From NCBI RefSeq assembly GCF_026130175.1, contig NZ_JAIGNI010000041.1:35525-99524 (forward strand): 64,000 bases of DNA, read 5' to 3'. Below the pieces are notes generated by a model, which did no database searches, was not told the DNA's origin, and worked only from the letters and a program-made list of their open reading frames with translations. The position numbers were made by a program, and so were the translations under genes. Below, piece by piece: positions 46,005 through 54,831 of this stretch (positions are counted from its first letter, which is position 1; the number at the start of each line of letters is the position of its first letter). This DNA is from Lyngbya sp. CCAP 1446/10. GTDB taxonomy: Bacteria > Cyanobacteriota > Cyanobacteriia > Cyanobacteriales > Microcoleaceae.

Positions 46005-47210
46005 GTGGCAGAGGGCGAAGGCACACCAACATCAGCACAGATTGACCATCGGGACTACTCATGGCCCTTTTGGCCGATCGTCCCAATCTATCCATACAGC
46101 AGGCGGCGCACCATCCGCAAGGAAATAGTCAAGGACACAATCTGGACTTTTGACCAACTACAAGGCATTTTCTACGTAATTGTGCCAATTCGGATGACAG
46201 TAATTAAACTAGAATCCCAAGGCCTTCTCGTCTACGCCCCCGTGGCACCGACTCCTGAGTGCATCCGCTTAGTAAACGAGTTAGTTGCAGAGCACGGCGA
46301 AGTTAAGTATATCTTGCTGACAACGGTTTCCGGCATCGAGCACAAGGTATTTGTCGGCCCCTTTGCGAGGTGTTTTCCCCAAGCCCAGGTGTTTGTCACT
46401 CCCAAGCAGTGGAGTTTTCCGCTGAATTTGCCGCTGAGTTGGCTGGGTTTACCGGCCAAACGCACGTCTGTACTGCCTTCTGACAGCAGCAACACAGCTC
46501 TTGCAGATCAATTTGACTGGGCAATCCTGGGCCCGATCGACCTCGGTTTAGGTTTCTTTGCGGAAGTTGCGTTATTTCACAGGCGATCGCGCACACTGAT
46601 GTTAACAGATTGCGTCGTTTCCATTCCCGAAAACCCGCCCGCGATCGTCCAATTCGACTCGTACCCGCTGCTATTTCACGCCAAAGACTGCGCCTCCGAC
46701 GTGGTGGCAGATACCCACGAAAATCGGTGCAAAGGATGGCAGAGAATCGCCTTATTTGCCATGTATTTTCGCCCCAGCGTGCTGGAAGTGCCGCCGTGGT
46801 CGGGGGTGTTGGCCAGCGCACTCAAAGCGCCAGAACGCTCTCGTAAAGCTTATTTCGGGTTGTATCCGTTCCAGTGGAAAACAGATTGGGTGCGATCGTT
46901 CGAGGCTTTGCGGGGTGGAGGGCGGTTGTTGGTAGCGCCGGTGTTGCAGACTTTGATTCTCAACCGCGCGCCACGGGAAACTCTCGATTGGGTGGATCAA
47001 GTCGCGAGTTGGGACTTTGACAGGATTGTACCTTGTCACTTCGATAGTGCGATCGACTGCAAGCCGCGCGAATTTCGGCAAGCATTCTCGTTTCTGGAAA
47101 AACACTCGCCTGTTAATGCTTTACCAGAAGACGATTTTAAATTGCTGAGGGAGATTGATGCTGGTTTGAATAAAACTGGTTTGGTTCCGCCTGCAAAAGA
47201 GCAGGTTTAA
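46005..47210 (+). CDS. DUF4336 domain protein
   Basis: 401 residues from GTG 46005. After a Trp/Pro-rich segment (YSWPFWPIVPIYPYSRRRT) the DUF4336 domain begins (IWTFDQLQGIFYVIVPIRMTV) and shows a degenerate metallo-beta-lactamase-like layout: TVSGIEHKVFVGPFARCFP in place of HxHxDH, DWAILGPIDLGLGFFAEVALFH, LMLTDCVVSIPENPP and IVPCHFDSAI. The usual HxHxDH zinc motif is absent, so activity is doubtful. Cytoplasmic. Start codon uncertain. Function unknown; conserved in phototrophs. Confidence 0.85.
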   Translation: MAEGEGTPTSAQIDHRDYSWPFWPIVPIYPYSRRRTIRKEIVKDTIWTFDQLQGIFYVIVPIRMTVIKLESQGLLVYAPVAPTPECIRLVNELVAEHGEVKYILLTTVSGIEHKVFVGPFARCFPQAQVFVTPKQWSFPLNLPLSWLGLPAKRTSVLPSDSSNTALADQFDWAILGPIDLGLGFFAEVALFHRRSRTLMLTDCVVSIPENPPAIVQFDSYPLLFHAKDCASDVVADTHENRCKGWQRIALFAMYFRPSVLEVPPWSGVLASALKAPERSRKAYFGLYPFQWKTDWVRSFEALRGGGRLLVAPVLQTLILNRAPRETLDWVDQVASWDFDRIVPCHFDSAIDCKPREFRQAFSFLEKHSPVNALPEDDFKLLREIDAGLNKTGLVPPAKEQV

Positions 47211-47546
47211 TCTGAATTTTTGGATGATTCGGAATAAACTGTTATAACGCAGGCTTTCTTGCCTGTGCAACTAAAAAATCAGGTATTGTGGAATCAACCG
47301 GACAGCCCGTTCCGGCTAGAAGCCCACCGCAAAAATTAAACCCTTAACCATGACTTGAGGTTTCTTCAATTATTTCGTCGTCCATCGCAGCCAGGATTTA
47401 CCATAAAGAATTGGTTTAAAGCCGGAACCCTGATCGGGGAGAAATTAAAATCAGACTATTCATTACTCCAATCCTCTTCCTTCTAGGTAGAGGTCGCCCT
47501 CAAGCTGTCAACTGTCAACTGTCAACTGTCAACTGTCAACTGTCAA
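47211..47546. other. Intergenic, ending in a heptamer array
   Basis: 336 bp without a gene; it includes a GCAGGCTTTCTTGCCTGTG hairpin near 47250 and about six CTGTCAA heptamers at 47505-47545 that abut the kinase remnant. Confidence 0.65.
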
Positions 47547-47815
47547 ACGATATCAAAGTGCGACACGCAGCGGACTTACAAAAATGCCTCCAGCAGCTAG
47601 AAACTGCCGCTAAAATCGAATCTTTCCCCCTAGCCGATCAAGATATTTCCGATAAGTTTCAAATTCCCCAAAAACTCTACGGGAGCGAAGCAGAAGTTGC
47701 GATCGCAGTTATGCCCCAGTTAGAAATGATTATTGATCGGCAACCGGACGTTCCCGAATTTGGTACTACCGAGGCGCAAAGCGGTCATAAGTATTTTCCT
47801 CATACAGGTTGTTAG
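47547..47815 (+). pseudogene. Degraded remnant of a hybrid-kinase gene
   Basis: RYQSA in one frame, then ADLQKCLQQLETAAKIESFPL, DISDKFQIPQKLYGSEAEV in the next frame, match the kinase-ATPase junction of the gene at 2564 (RYQSALGLKHDLEICLAQLE ... DRFLIPEKLYGRKIEV). It then jumps to MPQLEMIIDRQPDVPEFG, which matches IPELERIIGKQQIAPELSG about 120 residues further on, so an internal deletion is present too. The open frame (47558, GTG) is therefore not a gene in its own right. Confidence 0.82.
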
Positions 47816-47931
47816 TATCACAAGAAATCGAGCTGTTTGTGGCATTTGCCATTACCGCTTCTAACCTAAGAGAGAGCGGATTTTTACCTCTACACTGCCA
47901 TCATAGTTAGAAAGCAAAACCTAAAACTACC

Positions 47932-50271
47932 ATGCCGCAATACTTCGGAAAACTCCAAACCACAGAACAGCCTTGGTCAACGATCGACTCCGTACAATCG
48001 ATCAATAAAATTGATGATCGCACAATTCACTTCAACTGCGGCGAAACTTCCCTAAATATCAGCATCCTCGCACCGAATTTAGTCCGAGTGCGAATGTCCC
48101 CGATGGGTGAATTCAAAAGCCGATCGCACTCAATAACTCTCCCTGACGAAGAGTGGGAAATTGTACCGTTTGAAGTGCGAGAAACCGACGAAAAAATCGA
48201 AATAGAAACAGCACAAATATTAATTTCTGTCAAGCTATCTCGCCCCTCAGTTGAATGCTTTGACAAATCGGGAAAACCCTTTGCTAGCGACTGCGATCGC
48301 GCGATGGGATGGCGCGCCGGTGCAACCGCAGGCTGGAAGCGCATCGAAGCAGACGAGCACTTCTACGGTTTCGGCCAACGCACCGGCTTTCTCGACAAAC
48401 TCTCCGAAGTCAAGACAAACTGGACAACCGACGCCCTCGACTACAATTCGCAGACAGATGAAATGTACCAGGCGATCGCATTTTACATCGCCCTAAATCC
48501 CGATCGCGCTTACGGCCTGTTTTTCAACACCACATTCTGGAGTCAATTCGACATCGGCGCCGAACAACTGGGCGTTTTGCGGATGGAAACCAGAGGCCCG
48601 GAACTCGACTACTACATCATCTACGGCCCGGAACCCGCCCAAATTTTAGCCACCTACACGCAGTTAACCGGGCGGATGCCAATGCCGCCAAAATGGGCGT
48701 TAGGATACCACCAATGCCGCTGGAGCTACGAATCAGAGGACATTGTGCGGGAGTTAGCCAGGGAATTTCGCGATCGGGCGATTCCCTGCGATGTGATCCA
48801 CCTCGACATCGACTATATGCGCGGCTACCGCGTTTTTACCTGGAGCCCTGAACGTTTTCCCGATCCCGCGAAACTGATCGCAGACTTGAAAGCAGCCGGT
48901 TTCAAGGTGGTGACGATTATCGATCCCGGTGTCAAGTACGAACCGGAAGCAAATTATGAAATATTCGATCGCGGTGTGGAAAACGACTATTTCGTCCGCA
49001 CCGCCGAGGGAAAGCTTTTCCACGGTTACGTTTGGCCGGACAAATCGGTGTTTCCCGACTTCATGAAACCGGAGGTGCGCGAATGGTGGGGCGAGTTGCA
49101 CCAAACCCTGACAGAGATTGGAGTTGCGGGGATTTGGAACGACATGAACGAACCTGCGATCGCCGAAAGGCCTTTTGGCGACGGCGGCGAACACATCTTT
49201 TTTCCCCTGGATGCGCCGCAGGGCCCGGAGTGCGATCGCGCGACTCACGCCGAAACGCATAATTTGTACGGTTTGATGATGGCGAAAGCTTGTGCGGATG
49301 GGTTGCGAAAAGTCCGATCCGGTGATCGATCTTTTGTGCTAACGCGATCGGGATTTGCGGGCGTACAGCGTTACTCTTCCGTGTGGATGGGCGACAATCA
49401 ATCGCAGTGGGAGCACTTAGAAATGTCCTTACCGATGCTTTGCAATATGGGGCTTTCCGGCGTGGCGTTTGTGGGCTGCGACATCGGCGGTTTTGCGGGG
49501 AATGCAACCGCCGAAATGTTCGCGCGGTGGATGCAGGTGGGGATGCTGTATCCCTTTATGCGCGGTCATTCTGCCATGAGTACGGCGCAGCATGAACCGT
49601 GGGTTTTTGGCGATCGCACTGAGAAAATTTGTCGCGAATACATCAATTTACGCTATCAGTTGTTGCCCTACATTTACACCTTGTTTTGGGAAGCTGCGAC
49701 TGCGGGTACGCCGATTTTACGACCGTTACTTTATCACTTTCCGCGCGATCGGGCAACTTATCACCTTTACGATCAAGTATTACTCGGCCCGTCGTTGATG
49801 GCTGCACCCGTTTACCGGCCTGGAGTTGAGCATCGCGCCGTATATTTGCCGGAGGGGACTTGGTTTGATTGGTGGACTGGCGAATGCTATCACGGCCCGA
49901 CGCACATTTTGGCTGATGCACCTTTGGAGAGAATGCCGCTTTATGTGCGGGGCGGGGGGATAATTGCGTTAGCGCCCCTGCGTCAATTTGTGAGCGAAGA
50001 GGCGATCGATTCATTAAAAATGCGAATTTGGCCCGGAACTGGTGAATGGACGCTTTATGAGGACGACGGACACAGTTTTGAGCATGAACAAGGTGTCTGG
50101 GCTACGACTAATTATCAAGTGTATTTGGAAGGGGATAAAACCATTGTTGAAATTGCCGCGCGGGAGGGAGAATTTGCGATTTTAGAGCGCGAAGTTACGG
50201 TAGAAGTTGTTGGGATTGGGGAACAGCAATTTACCGATGATGGTAGGGTGCGGCGCTTGACATTTGGATAG
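47932..50271 (+). CDS. GH31 alpha-glucosidase
   Basis: 779 residues. Retaining glycoside hydrolase family 31. The N-terminal beta-sandwich leads to the (beta/alpha)8 barrel with the entry motif PKWALGYHQCRWSYE, the catalytic nucleophile Asp in GIWNDMNEP (near residue 401), and the acid/base region VWMGDNQSQWEHL (Asp near 487). C-terminal beta domains follow (VYLPEGTWFDWWTGE). No signal peptide, so an intracellular enzyme acting on alpha-glucosides or glycogen-derived oligosaccharides; exact substrate not predictable. Monocistronic. Confidence 0.95.
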   Translation: MPQYFGKLQTTEQPWSTIDSVQSINKIDDRTIHFNCGETSLNISILAPNLVRVRMSPMGEFKSRSHSITLPDEEWEIVPFEVRETDEKIEIETAQILISVKLSRPSVECFDKSGKPFASDCDRAMGWRAGATAGWKRIEADEHFYGFGQRTGFLDKLSEVKTNWTTDALDYNSQTDEMYQAIAFYIALNPDRAYGLFFNTTFWSQFDIGAEQLGVLRMETRGPELDYYIIYGPEPAQILATYTQLTGRMPMPPKWALGYHQCRWSYESEDIVRELAREFRDRAIPCDVIHLDIDYMRGYRVFTWSPERFPDPAKLIADLKAAGFKVVTIIDPGVKYEPEANYEIFDRGVENDYFVRTAEGKLFHGYVWPDKSVFPDFMKPEVREWWGELHQTLTEIGVAGIWNDMNEPAIAERPFGDGGEHIFFPLDAPQGPECDRATHAETHNLYGLMMAKACADGLRKVRSGDRSFVLTRSGFAGVQRYSSVWMGDNQSQWEHLEMSLPMLCNMGLSGVAFVGCDIGGFAGNATAEMFARWMQVGMLYPFMRGHSAMSTAQHEPWVFGDRTEKICREYINLRYQLLPYIYTLFWEAATAGTPILRPLLYHFPRDRATYHLYDQVLLGPSLMAAPVYRPGVEHRAVYLPEGTWFDWWTGECYHGPTHILADAPLERMPLYVRGGGIIALAPLRQFVSEEAIDSLKMRIWPGTGEWTLYEDDGHSFEHEQGVWATTNYQVYLEGDKTIVEIAAREGEFAILEREVTVEVVGIGEQQFTDDGRVRRLTFG

Positions 50272-50403
50272 TTTTCGCTCGCATGGTTTATGCTACAGTG
50301 GGATTTATTCAGGGCGATCGCTCGTTTTGGTAGGATTTGAGATGGAAAGGGCGATCGCATCATTAAAAATAGGCAAAATTGCGAGCGTGGAAATTCGATC
50401 GAT

Positions 50404-51552
50404 ATGATTATCTCCCATATAGCTCTGAAAAATTGGCGCAATTTTCAGTCAGTAAATGTTGATTTGCGCGATCGCGTTTTTCTGGTAGGCCCGAATGCTT
50501 GCGGTAAGTCAAACTTTCTCGATTCATTCCGCTTTTTGCGGGATCTCGCCAAAGCAGGAGGCGGATTGCAAAAAGCTGCGATCGATCGAGGTGGCGTTTC
50601 AAAAATTCGCAGTCTTTACGCACGTCGGTATCCAGATGTAGAAATAGCAATTCAGCTTTCAGAATCTAATTCCCAACACCCATTATGGAGGTATGAACTG
50701 GGAATTAAACAGAGAAAAGGTGGTAAAAATGAGCCGATTGTTGCCTACGAACGAGTTTGGAAAGGCGATAGACAAATTATCGATCGCCCTACTTCTGAAG
50801 ATGACAGCGATGAGCTACGTCTCACCCAAACTTATTTAGAGCAAATTAATGCCAATGCAGAATTTAGAGAAATTGCTAAATTTTTAGATTCAATTTTATA
50901 TTTACATTTAATTCCTCAGTTAGTGCGCCATCCCGAAGCTTATGCTATTCCCGGACTTGCGGAAGATCCTTTTGGGAGAACTTTTTTAGAGCGCGTTGTG
51001 AAAACTCCCGAAAAAACGCGAAGATCGCGATTAAAAAAAATTGAAAATGCTTTAAAATTGGCTGTCCCACAATTAAAAAATCTCACTGATACCAAAGATG
51101 AAATGGGAGTGCCTCATTTAGAAGCTGTTTACGAACATTGGCGGCCCGGAGCGGGAAAACAACGAGAAGATCAATTTTCAGACGGAACTTTACGATTAAT
51201 TGGTTTGCTATGGTCGCTATTAGAAAGCGATTCATTATTGTTATTAGAAGAACCAGAACTTTCCTTGAATTCTGCAATTGTTAGCAATCTACCGTCTTTA
51301 ATTTATCGCCTTCAGCGTCCGAGAAAGCGACAGGTTATTCTGAGTACCCATAGTGCAGATTTGCTCTCAGACAAAGGTATTGGAGGCGAAGAAGTGCTAC
51401 TGATGACACCGACTTCTGAAGGAACTCAGGTAAAACTTGCTTCAAGTAACGAACAAATAAAACTGCTACTAGAAGGAGGTTTAAGCATAGCTGATGCTGC
51501 ACTTCCTCTCACAGCACCACCCGCGATCGAACAACTCAGTTTATTCAAATAA
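50404..51552 (+). CDS. AAA_21-type ATPase (RecF/OLD-like)
   Basis: 382 residues. SMC/RecF-like ATPase with Walker A VGPNACGKSNFLDSF (near 30), a helical insert, signature QFSDGTLRLIGLLWSLL, Walker B SLLLLEEPELSLN and His switch LSTHSADLLSD. This is the ATPase half of OLD/PARIS-type two-gene systems. Its stop overlaps the start of the next gene (TAATG), so the two are translationally coupled. The second gene has TOPRIM-like acidic motifs. A role in defence against foreign DNA is an inference from architecture. Cytoplasmic. Confidence 0.88.
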   Translation: MIISHIALKNWRNFQSVNVDLRDRVFLVGPNACGKSNFLDSFRFLRDLAKAGGGLQKAAIDRGGVSKIRSLYARRYPDVEIAIQLSESNSQHPLWRYELGIKQRKGGKNEPIVAYERVWKGDRQIIDRPTSEDDSDELRLTQTYLEQINANAEFREIAKFLDSILYLHLIPQLVRHPEAYAIPGLAEDPFGRTFLERVVKTPEKTRRSRLKKIENALKLAVPQLKNLTDTKDEMGVPHLEAVYEHWRPGAGKQREDQFSDGTLRLIGLLWSLLESDSLLLLEEPELSLNSAIVSNLPSLIYRLQRPRKRQVILSTHSADLLSDKGIGGEEVLLMTPTSEGTQVKLASSNEQIKLLLEGGLSIADAALPLTAPPAIEQLSLFK

Positions 51553-52169
51553 TGGAGATTCCAGATATTCCTATCAATCTAGTGTTTGAGGATGCACTCA
51601 GCGAAGCAGTTATTAAACAAATGCTCAAACAGTCTCAACGTCCATTTTCTGTGGGAAATTGCTTTAACCAGAGAGGATATGGCAAAATAAAAAAGAACCT
51701 TCCTGGATTAAATCATGCAGCCAAAGGAATGCCATACTTAGTATTAACAGATTTGGATAATGCAGAATGTCCGCTAGTAATTCTTTCCGAGTGGCTAACT
51801 CAACCAAAACATCCTAATCTGCTGTTTCGGATTGCGGTTAAAGAAGTGGAAGTATGGTTGCTGGCACATCGAGCAGCATTTGCCGAATTTCTGGGTATTT
51901 CAGTAGACTTGATTCCTGTTGACGCGGATCGAATTCCCGATCCCAAGCAACTTTTAATCAATCTGGCTAAAAAGTCAAAGAAGCGAAATCTGCGGGATGC
52001 CATCGTCCCCGATCGTAATAGTACCGCAAAAATTGGTAAAGACTACAACGGTCAACTCATCCAGTTTGTCAATCAAAATTGGCAAGCTGCATCAGCACAG
52101 ACTAATTCTCCCAGTTTAAAACGAGCGATGAATGCGATCGTAAATTTTCAACCAACCTGGGAAACTTAA
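51552..52169 (+). CDS. TOPRIM-like partner of the AAA ATPase
   Basis: 205 residues. The N-terminal strand INLVFEDALSEAVIKQML has the Glu of a TOPRIM domain and the strand YLVLTDLDNAECP has the Asp-x-Asp pair, in the right order and spacing for a small TOPRIM nuclease. The remaining helical region includes VKEVEVWLLAHRAAFAEFLGI, a pattern also seen in DUF4276-like proteins. ATG overlaps the ATPase stop by one base. Likely works in complex with the ATPase; nuclease activity and target are unproven. Confidence 0.7.
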   Translation: MEIPDIPINLVFEDALSEAVIKQMLKQSQRPFSVGNCFNQRGYGKIKKNLPGLNHAAKGMPYLVLTDLDNAECPLVILSEWLTQPKHPNLLFRIAVKEVEVWLLAHRAAFAEFLGISVDLIPVDADRIPDPKQLLINLAKKSKKRNLRDAIVPDRNSTAKIGKDYNGQLIQFVNQNWQAASAQTNSPSLKRAMNAIVNFQPTWET

Positions 52170-52214
52170 GCAGAAATAAATAGAACTTATGTCATCACAA
52201 ACTACTATCGAACT

Positions 52215-54080
52215 ATGCAACTTATCCAAATTACCACATTCCAAGCTTTGCGGCGCAGCCTGGGCCTGATAGTCAAAGCCGCACCAATTGAACTCCGCAA
52301 CTTAATAATACTCAATATCATCCGCGGTGCTGCTCCATCTGGTGTCCTATTTTTAAATAAATTAATCATTGATGAAGTCTCTCGGTTGCTGTCGCAACCC
52401 AAAACAGCACAGCCCTTAACTTTGATGCTTGATCATCCAATATTGCTGTGGAGTGTTGCCGGAGTCTTAAGTCTCAAATTAATCGGCGATTCCATCGAAA
52501 CCATGAGTTCCTTTACTATAACATCTTTGCGCGATCGCCTTCAAGGTGCAGTTGAAGGAAAAGTTCTCGAAAAAGTCGCCAATTTCGACGATATCGCCCT
52601 GTTTGAAAACCCGGAATTATTAAATATTGTAGAACTCGCAAAAACCGGAGTATCCCGAATACAGCAACTAGCATTCAGCATCAGCATGACAATCACGGGA
52701 ATTTTTATTTTTATTCCATCTGTCAGCCTTGCTGCTGCTATAGCTTGGTGGGTGCCAGTGTTGATGTTAGTTTCATCACTTCCCTCAATTTACATCGAAA
52801 GAAAATATACCAGAATTATTTGGAGAGTTCAAAAAAAGCAAGCTAAAATTAGTCGCGAAATGAATTTGTCAGCTAGAGTATTAACTGGGGAAGAATACGC
52901 TAAAGAATTGCGTTTGTTTGGGTTGCAGGAACTTTGGCTAAAACGCTGGCAAAGTCAGTTCGTGCAGTTTTTTAGTGAAATGCAGGCAATCCGAAAAAAA
53001 GCATCAATTATTGTACTATTGTGGTCGATTTTTAGTAGAGTTGGAGTAGCTTTACCCTTTGTTTATGTAGTAATGGGAGCTTTGGGCGGGCGCTATACTT
53101 TGGGAGATTTAGCCCTATATTCGGGTTTGATTGTCCAAGTAGAAAACAGTTTAGAATTATTGATTAATAGTTACACTAACTTGTACGATATTAGCCTCGG
53201 TGTCAGTCCGATTTTTCAACTGTTGGATCTGAAGCCAGAATTGCAGTCTCCGCTGGTAAATGTAGCATCTCGCTTGCCAAATTTGCCGGATAGCAGCCAA
53301 GATGTTGAGGTGAGAAAAGATAAAATTGGCATCGAAATTAAGGATTTATCTTTTGGCTATCCTGGTAGCACTAAAAACACAGTTACAGATATCAACTTAA
53401 CGATTAATCCTGGTGAAATGCTCGTGCTTGTGGGGGAAAATGGCGCGGGTAAAACGACTCTCGGCAAACTCCTCGGCCGCCTGTACGACCCGACAAGTGG
53501 TACGATCGCCTGGAACGGTCAAGATTTGCGATCGTACTCTCTAGCATACGTGCGATCGCGCATAGCCGTCGTTATGCAAGATTACGCCCGCTTCCCCTCG
53601 ACAGTACGAGAAAACGTCGGTTTCGGCGACTTGCTTTCCCTGTCGGATGACATCGCAATTAATCAAGCAATTTCCGAATCAGGAATCGCAGCCAAAGTCA
53701 ACAGTTTAGAGAAAGGTTTAGAAACACCGTTAGGGAAACAATTAGAAGACGGTATCGACTTATCGGGGGGACAGTGGCAAAGAATTGCGATCGCCCGCGC
53801 CCTCATGCGGCTTTCTACCGCCGAAGTCCTAATTTTTGACGAACCAACCGCCGCCCTCGATCCCAAGACAGAACACGAAATTTACAGCATATTCCGCCAA
53901 ATCGCCGTCGGAAAAACCACGATTGTGATCAGCCACAGGTTGGGATTGGCCAAAATTGCCGATCGCATCGCGGTGATGGAAAATGGTAAAATAGCCGAAA
54001 TCGGAACCCACAACGAATTGATCGCATCCAACGGAATTTACTGCTCCATGTTCACCCGTCAAGCTAGCAGCTATATTTAG
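52215..54080 (+). CDS. ABC exporter, fused permease and ATPase
   Basis: 621 residues. A six-helix exporter-type membrane domain (about 1-340; e.g. GIFIFIPSVSLAAAIAWWVPVLMLVSSLP) is joined to one nucleotide-binding domain: Walker A LVGENGAGKTTLGKLL (near 408), signature LSGGQWQRIAIARALM (near 516), Walker B EVLIFDEPTAALD and switch VISHRLG. Such half-transporters homodimerise and export lipids, peptides or drugs; substrate unknown. It starts 45 bp after the TOPRIM-like gene on the same strand and may be in the same transcript. Confidence 0.93.
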   Translation: MQLIQITTFQALRRSLGLIVKAAPIELRNLIILNIIRGAAPSGVLFLNKLIIDEVSRLLSQPKTAQPLTLMLDHPILLWSVAGVLSLKLIGDSIETMSSFTITSLRDRLQGAVEGKVLEKVANFDDIALFENPELLNIVELAKTGVSRIQQLAFSISMTITGIFIFIPSVSLAAAIAWWVPVLMLVSSLPSIYIERKYTRIIWRVQKKQAKISREMNLSARVLTGEEYAKELRLFGLQELWLKRWQSQFVQFFSEMQAIRKKASIIVLLWSIFSRVGVALPFVYVVMGALGGRYTLGDLALYSGLIVQVENSLELLINSYTNLYDISLGVSPIFQLLDLKPELQSPLVNVASRLPNLPDSSQDVEVRKDKIGIEIKDLSFGYPGSTKNTVTDINLTINPGEMLVLVGENGAGKTTLGKLLGRLYDPTSGTIAWNGQDLRSYSLAYVRSRIAVVMQDYARFPSTVRENVGFGDLLSLSDDIAINQAISESGIAAKVNSLEKGLETPLGKQLEDGIDLSGGQWQRIAIARALMRLSTAEVLIFDEPTAALDPKTEHEIYSIFRQIAVGKTTIVISHRLGLAKIADRIAVMENGKIAEIGTHNELIASNGIYCSMFTRQASSYI

Positions 54081-54120
54081 TCATTTGACTAATGACTAAT
54101 GACTGTTGACTAATGGCCAA

Positions 54121-54543
54121 TTATCTCCCAGTCAGCGTATCCGCATAAGGATCAGGCAAAGCTTGCTGCACCTCCAACACCGACAGAGAATCTCCACTTA
54201 CAGGTTGGCTAATTAACTTTTTTTTTAGCGCATCTCCCCGCATATCACGCTCTTGCAACTTCACCAATTCCTCCTGATACACAGCAACAATTCGCCCCAA
54301 ACTCACCACCAAATCATCCCAATTTTCATCTCCCACCAACTTCTCAGAAATTCCCTCAAATAACTCTCCCGCCTGCCTTTTTTGAACATAAGCCTTCAAA
54401 AGCTTTCCCGACTTTTGCAAAACCGCCTGATAAATGTCCCCATCCGACCACCACAGCCCCTGTTGACTCAGCAGCCAAGTTAAAATATACTCGCGAGCGT
54501 GTTGCTCCTTCACCCAGGCCGCAAGATACTGTAAATCTTCCAT
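54121..54543 (-). CDS. Hypothetical helical protein (140 aa)
   Basis: Not recognised. Begins MEDLQYLAAWVKEQHAREYI and is helical throughout: WLLSQQGLWWSDGDIYQAVLQ, KLLKAYVQKRQAGELFEGI, LVVSLGRIVAVYQEELVKLQERDM. Soluble, no signal peptide. The C terminus is Pro-containing and probably unstructured (LPDPYADTLTGR). Convergent with the ABC exporter and divergent from gnd. No operon partner. No function is proposed. Confidence 0.7.
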   Translation of the reverse strand: MEDLQYLAAWVKEQHAREYILTWLLSQQGLWWSDGDIYQAVLQKSGKLLKAYVQKRQAGELFEGISEKLVGDENWDDLVVSLGRIVAVYQEELVKLQERDMRGDALKKKLISQPVSGDSLSVLEVQQALPDPYADTLTGR

Positions 54544-54831
54544 AATTACAACAGTCTCCTAAATTTTCCTCAAAATGTCCGTGTTTGTATCTATCGTTAC
54601 TGCGATCGGCATAATACCTGCCTTATCATCACCTGTCCTTGTCATTAATATCTCTTAAATCTTAAAAAAACCCTACTGATTTAGCAAACATCAATTTTTT
54701 GAATATAAAAGTACACTTAAACCGACATCTTGCATCAAGCTCGGTTAACAAGCTTTCGGGCCTGTTCCACAAAGAGTAAATTCTTTCTCAGGTTGACAAG
54801 GCTCTGAGTTTCCCACTTACCCAGTATTTTT

